Counted from the first letter of the stretch, positions 6,437-12,518 are shown. The stretch is 46,384 nucleotides of DNA from CAYPHJ01 sp964410485 (GCA_964410485.1 CAYPHJ010000029.1:1-46384), one strand, 5' to 3'. The notes: generated by a model not told the origin, from the letters alone. A program made the numbers and translations.

Positions 6437-7275
6437 CTATCCGTCAAGGTCGTTCAAGATTCTCCGCAATTCGAGAACCTGCAACGGACACTCAGGCCAG
6501 TTGTGTTCCCAGCAGACGATTAAGTCGCATACGTTGGGGTCATGTCCGTGGTCACGAAAGATCCGACTCTGGTATTCAAACTCAATCCTTACCCGTTGCC
6601 ATCGCTGGTTCTTTGGATCAATGCAGCGCTTAGCTTCACAGTCGGGGAACGTTGCGTGGACTGTTTCCACGATGAAGCCGAGTTCGTACGCTACCATGCC
6701 AAAAAGGAACACAACGCCTTGCTCGTTGACAGGGACATGTCTCAGGCCGCGAAAGTCGCTTGGTGCACCGTACACTGGACCATCGATTTTGTCCCAGGAA
6801 GGCGAAGCGGGAGATTTGACGTTGTCGACTACAGCCGGCGGTGTCGGAATTTCGTGGCGAGACTTGACGTGAAGTTGCTCAAGAAGAGGCGACTCGGGTT
6901 CTGCTTTCTCCAGCCAGTCTCGATAGGCGGTCAATGTACCCTGCAGGCCGCCGAAGCGACGACGCACAACGTCTGCAGAAATTTTCGCCTTGTGGGCAAA
7001 TAGAGCCCACGTTGGAATTTGCCCTAACTCCGAGGCAATCCGATGAAACTCCTTAAGGATGGTTTCATCGTCCACGGTGAATTGTGTTTGGGATGTCTGT
7101 CGAGACCAGCGAGCTTCTTGACCTCTGACCATCGACCCTCTGGAAAGAGCCGAGCTATTTGGTGATCAGTGATCCCCGTAACTCGCACGAAGTCGGCCCG
7201 CGACAAATCCGGCCCTGCCTTTTCGGCAGCAGTCTTAGCAGCTTCGATTAAAGATTTACGAGTCAGTTCAGGCAT
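6437..7275 (-). pseudogene. Homing-endonuclease-repeat / nuclease-like protein, frameshifted
   Basis: The N-terminal part (MPELTRKSLIEAAKTAAEKAG, FVRVTGITDHQIARLF) and TILKEFHRIASELGQIPTWALF...VVRRRFGGLQGTLTAYRDWL are HNH_repeat-type (homing endonuclease associated repeat) units. The C-terminal half carries FPDCEAKR, VRIEFEYQS and CDLIVCWEHNWPECP, which look like a PD-(D/E)xK-style nuclease core (inference). The two halves are in different frames: one base appears lost near 7076-7080. The start at 7275 lies 16 bases from an attC and the stop touches the next attC, so the whole cassette is a single gene. A role as a small nuclease or defence gene is plausible but unproven. Confidence 0.7.
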
Positions 7276-7642
7276 GACGGTTCCAGTGCTGCATAACACG
7301 AAGGCTGAGCGGATGAGGCCAGCGAGCGAAACGAGCGGGTCCGAAGATCCGTCTCAAGCCAATTGTTAAAGACAAGGATAACGTTTGCCGAGAGATGGGC
7401 AAGCAAGGCGAAGTAAGGAAAGCAGCGATCAATTCTTTGCGTTCTTCAAGAGTGATACCGAGTTCGTGATTCTCATGATCAAAAATTCGGGCATTCTCAG
7501 CGGTAGCGTCCAGCAAAATATCAAGATCTTTTGTCGCGCGCGGCCGGGCGTGAAAAGCCACGGCGTGGGCCCCGATCACTAGATACCGTACGCCATGGAC
7601 ATTCAATGCGGCGATGAACTCTTCGTAATCTCGGGACGGCAT
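7268..7642 (-). CDS. Nucleotidyltransferase, truncated
   Basis: The first 50 residues (MPSRDYEEFIAALNVHGVRYLVIGAHAVAFHARPRATKDLDILLDA) are the start of a DNA polymerase beta-like nucleotidyltransferase of the kind found in MNT/AbiEii-type modules. The G-A-H-A and D-L-D active-site signature (DLDILLD) is present. After residue 50 similarity stops: the frame continues into unrelated sequence and then translates through the attC at 7291-7371, stopping at 7268. Full-length relatives are 150 to 200 residues, so the domain lacks its later acidic residue and is probably inactive. The start overlaps the preceding small gene by about 120 bases. Confidence 0.6.
   Translation of the reverse strand: MPSRDYEEFIAALNVHGVRYLVIGAHAVAFHARPRATKDLDILLDATAENARIFDHENHELGITLEERKELIAAFLTSPCLPISRQTLSLSLTIGLRRIFGPARFARWPHPLSLRVMQHWNRHA
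7291..7371 (-). other. attC site
   Basis: GCATAAC (7291) and GTTAAAG (7365) bound an 81-base palindrome with arms AAGGCTGAGCGGAT and ATCCGTCTCAAGCC. Confidence 0.75.
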
Positions 7643-7820
7643 CCAACCCTCGCGTCTTCAGGCAACTTTCTAGTGCATCAGAGACCGCATCAACCCGTTG
7701 TTCGGGGGTAAGCCGGTCGTACCAAAATCGGAAATCTTCCTCTTCCGCCTCATGCCACGTTATCCGTGATACAGTCCAGACTCTGCCTCGCCCGTCAACT
7801 ATTTGTTTATGCTTAGCCAT
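7521..7820 (-). CDS. Conserved small protein upstream of nucleotidyltransferase
   Basis: A 99-residue frame whose conserved part is residues 1 to about 70: MAKHKQIVDGRGRVWTVSRI, then EAEEEDFRFWYDRLTPEQRVDAV and LKTRGLDAVPRLRRVHRRIE. I recall such small proteins directly before nucleotidyltransferases, so the pair may be a functional unit, possibly toxin-antitoxin-like; this is inference. Start ATG 7820 follows GGAGTGAG. Its end overlaps the start of the nucleotidyltransferase in another frame, and the last 25 residues may not be native. Confidence 0.6.
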   Translation of the reverse strand: MAKHKQIVDGRGRVWTVSRITWHEAEEEDFRFWYDRLTPEQRVDAVSDALESCLKTRGLDAVPRLRRVHRRIECPWRTVSSDRGPRRGFSRPAARDKRS

Positions 7821-7856
7821 CTCACTCCACAAATATAGCATCTGGTGGCTATCGTT

Positions 7857-7911
7857 AGTTAACACTTTGGGTGACAGGCGCAGTCCGCTGCGTCGATCTC
7901 AACCGGCTGGC
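7857..7911 (-). other. Degenerate attC fused to a gene fragment
   Basis: AGTTAAC and inner arms (CTTTGGGTGACAGGCGC, CTGCGTCGATCTCAACC) match the 4867/5624 attC lineage. Where GTTAGAC is expected the sequence reads GCAACGC and passes into an HTH gene fragment. Confidence 0.6.
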
Positions 7912-8062
7912 AACGCTGCTTAAATCGAGCCCGTCGCGCATTGCTAAGCTGGAAGCGGGTGACCCATCGGTTTCGCTGGACCTGCTGATCCACTCTCTGC
8001 TCGCTCTTGGAACCTCAGACCGGAAGCTTTCCAAAATTATTTCCACTTCTCGGGGCGCCTGA
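7911..8062 (+). pseudogene. C-terminal fragment of HTH antitoxin
   Basis: About 50 codons (LATLLKSSPSRIAKLEAGDPSVS, then LDLLIHSLLALGTSDRKLSKIISTSRGA) nearly identical to the second half of the XRE-type antitoxin at 9647-9970. The N-terminal 55 residues are missing and replaced by the attC remnant. It reads on the plus strand, opposite to the neighbouring cassettes. It is probably a deletion or duplication product and no start codon is convincing. Confidence 0.75.
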
Positions 8063-8092
8063 GTAACCGACGCTCAGCATTTTTTACCTCAC

Positions 8093-8152
8093 AGGACCGC
8101 AGAGTTCAGCCGCGCGTATTCCAGGTCGGCCTGCAGCCAAAGTGACAGGACA
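8093..8152 (-). other. Degenerate attC
   Basis: The inner part (GTTCAGCCG...CGGCCTGCAGCC) matches the attC lineage at 1241 and 2106, but both cores have decayed (AGGACCG and GTGACAGG). It is probably no longer recombinogenic. Confidence 0.5.
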
Positions 8153-8166
8153 CTCCGTTGTGCCTA

Positions 8167-8613
8167 TTAGTGCGGGGGCCGTGTAGCTACCTGTAGATCT
8201 GCATGCCGATGGACAATCCGCCAGCCCTCCGCCTCGCGGCGAAACACCATTGTGGCCCGCAGTTCCTGCGTGGACGGCTCAATCTGAGAAGCCAGTTGCG
8301 ATCGAATGACTTCCTTCTGTACGAGATAGGCAAAGTCGGGACCAACCATCCTGCTTATTTCCTCCCGGGTGCGAGTGCCGTTGGAAAATTTCGCACTGAC
8401 CCAACCAAGTCGGGTAACGACATTTTCCCATCCACGCTCCACACCGCCAAAGCCGCCGCAGAGCGTGACAGCATCGGAATGGGACCACAGTGCTTGAAAT
8501 GCCGCAGGCCGCCCCTGTACGAACTCCTCCTCTGCGGCCTCAAGTTTCGCCATGAAGGCTATCCACTCCGAATCGGCTAAATTACTCGACACAACGAATT
8601 CATCCCGTTTCAC
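8167..8613 (-). CDS. SnoaL-like / DUF4440-type NTF2-fold protein
   Basis: A 148-residue protein with the NTF2-like small alpha-plus-beta fold pattern: an N-terminal helix (EWIAFMAKLEAAEEEFVQG), ALWSHSDAVTLCGGFGGVERGWENV, and C-terminal strands LRATMVFRREAEGWRIVHRHADL. This matches the YybH/SnoaL-like group, which includes ketosteroid-isomerase-like enzymes and many proteins without a known substrate. The gene is intact, ends just after a degenerate attC and starts 5 bases from a minimal attC-like site. No signal peptide. The role cannot be inferred beyond the fold. Confidence 0.8.
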   Translation of the reverse strand: MKRDEFVVSSNLADSEWIAFMAKLEAAEEEFVQGRPAAFQALWSHSDAVTLCGGFGGVERGWENVVTRLGWVSAKFSNGTRTREEISRMVGPDFAYLVQKEVIRSQLASQIEPSTQELRATMVFRREAEGWRIVHRHADLQVATRPPH

Positions 8614-8617
8614 GCTT

Positions 8618-8639
8618 CCCTAACTGTCGGCCGTTAGGC
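8618..8639 (-). other. Minimal attC-like remnant
   Basis: CCCTAAC and GTTAGGC are only 8 bases apart, forming a 22-base hairpin. It looks like an attC whose centre was deleted. Confidence 0.5.
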
Positions 8640-8906
8640 TCGCTCTCGGTAAACGTCTTTTCTGTGGGCAACTTTCACAACGTCAACCAGCAACTTCTCG
8701 TCATCGATGAAGTACAAAATACGATAGTTGCTCTGTCGGACCCTGTACCGGTCGAGGTGACCTGATAACTTTTCACAACCGAACGGTCTGGGATTTTCGC
8801 CAAGAGATCTAATCCGGGAGACGATTCGTTGCCGGTCTTTCTTTTGCCCAACAGCGCCAATTTCTTTGCTTGCAGACGGCTTAATGACAACCTTATATCT
8901 TGCCAC
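8634..8906 (-). CDS. RelE/ParE family toxin
   Basis: A 90-residue toxin of the RelE/ParE superfamily: MARYKVVIKPSASKEIGAVG, RIVSRIRSLGENPRPFGCEKLSG, YRVRQSNYRILYFIDDEKLLVDVVKVAHRKDVYR. RelE relatives cut ribosome-bound mRNA using basic and tyrosine residues in the C-terminal strands, all of which are represented (Arg, Tyr, His-Arg-Lys). It overlaps the upstream antitoxin by 14 bases, so translation is coupled. The stop lies in the attC-like remnant at 8618-8639. It is one of the few intact toxins here. Confidence 0.85.
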   Translation of the reverse strand: MARYKVVIKPSASKEIGAVGQKKDRQRIVSRIRSLGENPRPFGCEKLSGHLDRYRVRQSNYRILYFIDDEKLLVDVVKVAHRKDVYRERA

Positions 8907-9123
8907 GCCGCCTCAACGATCTCACCACGGTTTCAAAATCGACGCTCTTTTCGTGAGCGCGTTCTTCAAACGCGGCCAGATCTTCCGCATCCTCGGCCAA
9001 AGCCAGTTTCACAGCGTCATTAACCATGTCAGAAATTGACCGGTCCGTAGCCGCTGCCTTGAGTCGCAGGGCTCGGTGGATCTCCGGCTCGAAATAAACA
9101 GTAGCTCGTTTGGGTGAACTCAT
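8893..9123 (-). CDS. Ribbon-helix-helix antitoxin (CopG-like)
   Basis: A 76-residue protein. The N-terminal strand KRATVYFEPEIHRALRLKAAATDRSISDMVNDAV is a classic ribbon-helix-helix DNA-binding motif, followed by an acidic tail (EDAEDLAAFEE) that would bind the toxin. It precedes and overlaps the RelE/ParE toxin. A perfect 10-bp palindrome at 9141-9150, 18 bases upstream of the start, is a likely autoregulatory operator. Upstream lies the attC at 9171-9281, so the module carries its own control region inside the cassette. Confidence 0.85.
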   Translation of the reverse strand: MSSPKRATVYFEPEIHRALRLKAAATDRSISDMVNDAVKLALAEDAEDLAAFEERAHEKSVDFETVVRSLRRRGKI

Positions 9124-9140
9124 ACCGGAATGGTAACGCT

Positions 9141-9150
9141 ATAACGTTAT
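9141..9150. promoter_or_regulatory. Putative antitoxin operator
   Basis: Perfect palindrome ATAACGTTAT just upstream of the ribbon-helix-helix antitoxin, partly echoed by TAACGCTATAACG. RHH antitoxins bind such sites. Inference from position and symmetry. Confidence 0.4.
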
Positions 9151-9170
9151 GACGTCAACGTCGGCCAGGA

Positions 9171-9281
9171 GACTAACCGTTTCAACCATCTGCTGTCTCA
9201 CTACGCGAAACGTCATGCTCGAAAAACGGCCCCGCCCGCCTATAGGCGGGCGTTTCGACAGTCTTAAGCCGCGCGTTAAGG
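9171..9281 (-). other. attC site, long form
   Basis: GACTAAC (9171) and GTTAAGG (9275) with weakly pairing arms. The interior has a strong hairpin CCCGCCTATAGGCGGG and paired CGAAACG/CGTTTCG. This is the last recognisable attC to the right. Confidence 0.6.
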
Positions 9282-9284
9282 TTG

Positions 9285-9314
9285 TTGACTTGAAGTGATG
9301 TCACATCTGATATA
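9285..9314 (+). promoter_or_regulatory. Putative sigma-70 promoter of TA pair
   Basis: TTGACT at 9285-9290 and GATATA at 9309-9314, spaced 18 bases, point to the frameshifted toxin and its antitoxin. The likely toxin GTG at 9325 lies about 10 bases further on. Confidence 0.4.
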
Positions 9315-9324
9315 CACTCTCCAG

Positions 9325-9654
9325 GTGATCCCAAGTGACAAAAGGCTTATCTGGTTGCAAGGAGAAATCAAAACCCCACCTTTCTCCCAAGCTGCGAGAG
9401 TGGAGGCGGGATATCTGCTGCGACGGTTGGAGGGGCGAGACGCTTGGAATGCCGCACTCCGGGGCCATGCCGACCATTGGGCGGCGGTGCCACGAGTTGC
9501 GCATCAACGATGCCGACGCCACGTGGCGCACTGTGTACCGAATTGAGTCGGATGCCATCGTGCTCTTGGAAGTCTTCGGCAAGAAGACATCGAAGACACC
9601 GAGAGCGGCATTCAAGCATGCAAAAGACGACTGAAGGAGTATGAAGATGCGTGA
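9325..9654 (+). pseudogene. Gp49-like (HigB/RelE-type) toxin, two frameshifts
   Basis: Three frame pieces rebuild a phage Gp49-like toxin: RLIWLQGEIKTPPFSQAARVEAGYLLRRLE, then RGETLGMPHSGAMPTIGRRCHELRINDADATWRTVYRIESDAIVLLEVFGKKTSKTP, then IQACKRRLKEYEDA with stop at 9654. Frame breaks lie near 9433 and 9610. In the raw sequence no single frame encodes the full toxin. The proper stop overlaps the antitoxin start at 9647, as expected for this pair. Start codon unclear; GTG 9325 suits the family length. Confidence 0.7.
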
Positions 9655-9970
9655 CGAAAAGAAGAGACGACTGGAAGCTAAAGGCTGGAAGGTCGGAAGC
9701 GTCAAGGAGTTTCTCGGGCTTTCCAATGAGGAGTCCGCATACATCGAGCTCAAAATACGGCTCGCCGAAGGTCTGAGAAAGCACCGACATCGGAATCGGC
9801 TTTCTCAAGCGGATCTTGCAAAGTTGCTCAAATCGAGCCAGTCGCGCATTGCCAAGATGGAGGCGGGTGACCCATCGGTTTCACTGGACCTGCTGATCCG
9901 ATCTCTCATCGCTCTCGGAACCTCAGATCGCGAGCTTTCCAGAATCATCTCCACGTCTCGGGCTGCCTGA
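9647..9970 (+). CDS. XRE-type HTH antitoxin
   Basis: A 107-residue antitoxin with a helix-turn-helix at about residues 45-75 (HRNRLSQADLAKLLKSSQSRIAKMEAG), preceded by GLSNEESAYIELKIRLAEGLR. It belongs to the HigA-like XRE antitoxins that follow Gp49-like toxins, neutralise them and repress their operon. ATG 9647 is preferred (GGAG 7 bases upstream) over the ATG at 9641. The gene is intact although its toxin has two frame breaks. A truncated near-copy lies at 7911-8062. Confidence 0.85.
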   Translation: MRDEKKRRLEAKGWKVGSVKEFLGLSNEESAYIELKIRLAEGLRKHRHRNRLSQADLAKLLKSSQSRIAKMEAGDPSVSLDLLIRSLIALGTSDRELSRIISTSRAA

Positions 9971-10016
9971 GCGACCGAACGTTTCGGGTAAGCCTCGTGG
10001 CAGTTATCTTGGCGCG

Positions 10017-10085
10017 TTTATCCGAGTGTTCTCCGATCAAACTTCAGGCACTTACTGGAGTCAGGCTGAACACGCGCGCTAAGCG
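10017..10085. repeat. Direct repeat, copy 1
   Basis: About 69 bases nearly identical to 11248-11317. Both copies hold the 3' end of the same antitoxin-type gene (RLARVFSLTP) plus flanking DNA. Confidence 0.85.
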
Positions 10086-10244
10086 CGCTGCACTCTTTAA
10101 ATCGCCGCGACGTAACGCAGTACGCACATCGCCGTTTACCACATACTTCCATTCTCGTCTCTGGCGATCTCGTTGGCGCTCAACAATTTCACCGTTCAGC
10201 ACAGCGCTCTCCAAGTCAAAAACCGATAGATCGTCTTCATCCAT
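10044..10244 (-). CDS. Chimeric ORF: DUF4258 N-terminus joined to antitoxin C-terminus
   Basis: A 66-residue frame. Residues 1-39 (MDEDDLSVFDLESAVLNGEIV, ERQRDRQRREWKYVV) match the start of DUF4258 proteins. Residues 40-66 (VRTALRRGDLKSAARLARVFSLTPVSA) match the C-terminus of the small protein family seen at 11283-11477. In other genomes these are, as I recall, separate neighbouring genes. The simplest reading is a deletion that fused a toxin start to its partner's end in frame. The start is only 3 bases from the stop of the upstream winged-helix gene. Whether the chimera is functional is unknown. Confidence 0.55.
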   Translation of the reverse strand: MDEDDLSVFDLESAVLNGEIVERQRDRQRREWKYVVNGDVRTALRRGDLKSAARLARVFSLTPVSA

Positions 10245-10247
10245 TGG

Positions 10248-10469
10248 CTACGCCAGATCGGGTAATTCGTGCCGCGCGAGCAGCACTTTGATGGATCGCG
10301 CGATACCGGGCGTCGGCTGGATGAGGCCGCTTCTTTCCAAGGTCAGCACCATCGTGACACCGAAGTAGCGCTGCATCTCAGCCTCGGAAGGCGCTTCACC
10401 GTGAATCTTTGTGTAGTAATAGATGAACGCCAAGTACTGCCCCTGCTTCTCCGTGTAACGCTCTGACAT
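10248..10469 (-). CDS. Winged-helix (LexA-type) DNA-binding protein with a gap
   Basis: A 73-residue protein with a LexA-like winged-helix pattern: YTEKQGQYLAFIYYYTKIHGEAPSEAEMQRYFGV, then MVLTLERSGLIQPTPGIARSIKVLL. In relatives I recall a short segment (about PPSVHQ) between YFGV and MVLTLE, the recognition helix start; here it is absent, consistent with a small in-frame deletion of about 6 or 7 codons. DNA binding may be lost. ATG 10469 is used; the codon before it is TTG. It ends 3 bases before the chimeric ORF. Confidence 0.6.
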   Translation of the reverse strand: MSERYTEKQGQYLAFIYYYTKIHGEAPSEAEMQRYFGVTMVLTLERSGLIQPTPGIARSIKVLLARHELPDLA

Positions 10470-10501
10470 CAAAAATTCATGCCTCCGTCAGGGGTCTTGC
10501 T

Positions 10502-10618
10502 TCAGGTCCTGTCTGCCAACCGGTCGGCATCGTCATCGAAGATGTCTTTTCGCGCGTTGCCACGGGAGGTCACATGGTAGGTGGCGCCATCGAATTCTAA
10601 TCGGAGAGGGCGAGCCAT
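10502..10618 (-). pseudogene. REP-associated (IS200-like) transposase stub
   Basis: A 38-codon frame starting MARPLRLEFDGATYHVTSRG, followed by NARKDIFDDD, the typical N-terminus of REP-associated tyrosine transposases (RAYT, Y1 HUH family). The catalytic His-x-His and tyrosine lie further on in full proteins and are absent. It stops at 10502 and nothing recognisable follows. It is a decayed mobile gene remnant. Confidence 0.7.
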
Positions 10619-10705
10619 GATCCGTGAAAATTATGCAAAACAGCCAGCCGATCAATATCATATACAAGACCCCCTGCCTCTTCCGGCCGTGTTGCTCCTC
10701 TGCCC

Positions 10706-11215
10706 TCACTCCAGTGCATCCACGATCTCCAATTCGAAGTCCCAGCCCTCATAGGATAAAAGGATCGACGTGAGAGCGTCGATGCCGAGTGGTATCCCGT
10801 CGACGATTAGTACGACACCGCCTTTACCATCCGATGTAATCCGACCGCGAAGCCTATCGTGTAGCATCTGGTAACTACCGGATGAGGCGGTAATGTGGTG
10901 CGTCGCCAAGGCTCGGTGTATCTTCTGCCTCAGTCGGCCGAGGGCGCTGTAGGGCGTGGTCTCGCTGTACGCCGCAAACTGGTATCCGTTGTCTTCACGC
11001 CCCTCCTCATGGGCTCGCACAGTAAATCCGAGGCCAACGTCATGGCACGTAACAACGAAGCGGCGGCACCGGCCCGTATAGTCTTCGACTTCTTCTATAA
11101 TCGGAAAGTCGGCCTCCCAGCCCTGTCCACTGTTCTTCACGTCCTTATTTCCTCCCCGTCTTTCATACGCAAAGATCTCTGTTCCAGAGTGCGAGGCTCC
11201 TGTCACCGACCTCAT
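10706..11215 (-). CDS. Conserved hypothetical protein
   Basis: A 169-residue intact frame. Its conserved-looking core runs from about residue 33 (WEADFPIIEEVEDYTGRCRRFVV) through YSALGRLRQKIHRALAT, YQMLHDRLRGRIT and GVVLIVDGIPLGIDALTSILLSYEGWDFELEIVD. I recall uncharacterised relatives with this pattern (DUF7713-like) but no function. It has no signal peptide and no membrane segment. It sits among decayed toxin-antitoxin genes and is one of few complete genes between 9.9 and 12 kb. The start at 11215 is tentative since the first 30 residues look unconserved. Confidence 0.6.
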   Translation of the reverse strand: MRSVTGASHSGTEIFAYERRGGNKDVKNSGQGWEADFPIIEEVEDYTGRCRRFVVTCHDVGLGFTVRAHEEGREDNGYQFAAYSETTPYSALGRLRQKIHRALATHHITASSGSYQMLHDRLRGRITSDGKGGVVLIVDGIPLGIDALTSILLSYEGWDFELEIVDALE

Positions 11216-11247
11216 CGGGTGAGCCGCGCTACGTTTATTGCGGCGGC

Positions 11248-11317
11248 TTTATCCGAGTGTTCTCCGATCAAACTTCAGGCACTTACTGGGGGTCAGGCTG
11301 AACACGCGCGCTAAGCG
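11248..11317. repeat. Direct repeat, copy 2
   Basis: Second copy of the 69-base repeat at 10017-10085, differing by a few bases and one insertion. Confidence 0.85.
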
Positions 11318-11477
11318 GGCTGCCGCCACGTAGCGCAGCACGCACATCGTCCAACTTGTACGCATCTTCCAGTGAGAGGTACGGGGACCAACCCTCCTCC
11401 GTTTCAATGACTTCAACCTCAACTTCAGCCACGTACTGTCCCTCATGAACAACTTTTGTTTGCCGCCTCTTTCTCAT
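11283..11477 (-). pseudogene. Antitoxin-type small protein, frameshifted
   Basis: MRKRRQTKVVHEGQYVAEVE, VEVIETEEGWSPYLSLEDAYKLDDVRAAL is a small conserved partner of DUF4258 proteins. Compared with the copy at 10044 (RRGDLKSAARLARVFSLTP), 14 bases are missing after VRAALR, so the frame ends as GGSPLSARVQPDPQ and the normal tail lies in another frame. It starts at 11477 with GAGGAGG upstream, overlapping the decayed DUF4258 stop by ATGA. Confidence 0.6.
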
Positions 11478-11799
11478 GTTTTCCTCCTCGTAAAATTGTC
11501 GGACCACAAATCGGTATTAGGTCTATAGGCGGTGACCACAACTGCTGGTGACGGTAGACCCTTCCGAATTCCCCAAACGACATGGATCGGACGCTGATCG
11601 AGATCCCTTTGCAGCACCAGCACACAGGGGTCCCTTCGCATACGTTGGATAGTCTTCGATTACAATGCCCTCTGAGACACTGGCTGGCCAACACATCCCC
11701 GGCCAGGATATCTTCGTCAGAACATCTCATCGTAACCATGGTTCGATACTTTGACCGCGCCGCGTTCAACCGCCCTCGTAAAGCAAAATGATCGCTCAT
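11474..11799 (-). pseudogene. DUF4258 toxin-like gene, about four frameshifts
   Basis: Stitching frames gives MSDHFALRGRLNAA, RGAVKVSNHGYDEMF, SDEDILAGDVLAS, VSEGIVIEDYPTYAKGP, CVLVLQRDLDQRPIHVVWGI, then VVVTAYRPNTDLWSDNFTRRKT and stop at 11474. This is a DUF4258 (RelE-like fold) protein broken at least four times. Its stop overlaps the ATG of the next gene, preserving the original operon arrangement. It is clearly decayed rather than mis-assembled at one point. Confidence 0.65.
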
Positions 11800-11881
11800 C
11801 TTCGCGATGCCGGGCTTCTTGAACAATGGATTGAAACGACTTCTGAAGTCGTCTCAATCCTTCATGGTTCGACCCTTTTCT

Positions 11882-12244
11882 CTACGCTGCCCGCGGCTGC
11901 GTTTCTAGGCGTACGCGTATCCCAGCACGGGCGAGCATATTAATCAGCTTATCGATGCTGAAACGGTTGATTTCACCCTTGAACAAATTACTGATCCGCG
12001 GCTGTGTCTCGCCAAAGAAAGCAGCCGCCTCGGCCTGCGTCCACCCGCGCGCGCGAATATACTCCCGCAAGTCGAGCAGCAAGTCCGCCCTTATCCGCAA
12101 GTTCGCTGCCTCCTCTGCCGCAAATCCCACGTCCTCGAATACGTTATCGCCGCCGTGGGTAATCTTTGTTTCTTTGGTATCAAGGCTGCGCTTGCCGGCT
12201 CTTTTGGGCCGTTCTGTACCGCTCCCGACCGATCTCGAAGTCAC
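11882..12244 (-). CDS. HTH antitoxin, start uncertain
   Basis: The conserved part is the last 97 residues: ETKITHGGDNVFEDVGF, a linker, then DLREYIRARGWTQAEAAAFFGETQPRISNLFKGEI (helix-turn-helix) and FSIDKLINMLARAGIRVRLE. These are HigA-like XRE antitoxins that follow Gp49-like toxins. No ATG lies at the expected start after the toxin stop (12180); the nearest in-frame candidate is GTG 12244, which overlaps the toxin by about 65 bases. The original start codon may have mutated. It pairs with the intact toxin at 12180-12518. Confidence 0.7.
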   Translation of the reverse strand: MTSRSVGSGTERPKRAGKRSLDTKETKITHGGDNVFEDVGFAAEEAANLRIRADLLLDLREYIRARGWTQAEAAAFFGETQPRISNLFKGEINRFSIDKLINMLARAGIRVRLETQPRAA

Positions 12245-12518
12245 GCTTGGCCGTTTTTTGAGTCTTTTTTTGGAACGCGTGGAGTACATAAATCGCCTCC
12301 TCAAACTTAGCAACATAAAACACACGATAGGCACTTTGAGCATGAATCCGAATTTCGTAGACGCCGGCACCGACAGATGGAATAGGCTTGAAGTCGGTTG
12401 GCTCTTGTCCCCGTTGCACCGCTCGCAATTCTAAGCCCGCCTTGCGCCTAGCGTCTCGCGGAAACCGGCGCACATCGTCACGCGACGAGCCGATCCATAC
12501 AATGTCCTTGTCATCCAT
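12180..12518 (-). CDS. Gp49-like RelE-family toxin
   Basis: A 112-residue toxin from the ATG at 12518: MDDKDIVWIGSSRDDVRRFP, GLELRAVQRGQEPTDFKPIPSVGAG, VYEIRIHAQSAYRVFYVAKF, AIYVLHAFQKKTQKTAKRDFEI. This is the phage Gp49-like/HigB group, ribosome-dependent mRNA interferases. The C-terminal basic segment (FQKKTQKT) is conserved. The frame opens further upstream to 12566 but the family starts at MDDK. It is intact, with its antitoxin immediately downstream, so this may be the one live pair of the decayed zone if the antitoxin is translated. Confidence 0.8.
   Translation of the reverse strand: MDDKDIVWIGSSRDDVRRFPRDARRKAGLELRAVQRGQEPTDFKPIPSVGAGVYEIRIHAQSAYRVFYVAKFEEAIYVLHAFQKKTQKTAKRDFEIGRERYRTAQKSRQAQP

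Larger units (their letters stand above)
1241..9281. mobile_element. CALIN: integron cassette array without integrase
   Basis: About ten imperfect-palindrome sites with RYYYAAC/GTTRRRY-like cores are spaced 0.4 to 0.9 kb apart, each beside one or two small genes, nearly all on the minus strand. Cassette starts sit within a few bases of an attC and stops often lie inside or against the next attC. This is the layout of integron gene cassettes. At least two attC lineages recur (those at 1241 and 2106 resemble each other; those at 2924, 4867 and 5624 resemble each other). No intI-like tyrosine recombinase is in the window, hence the CALIN call; an integrase could lie outside it. Confidence 0.85.
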
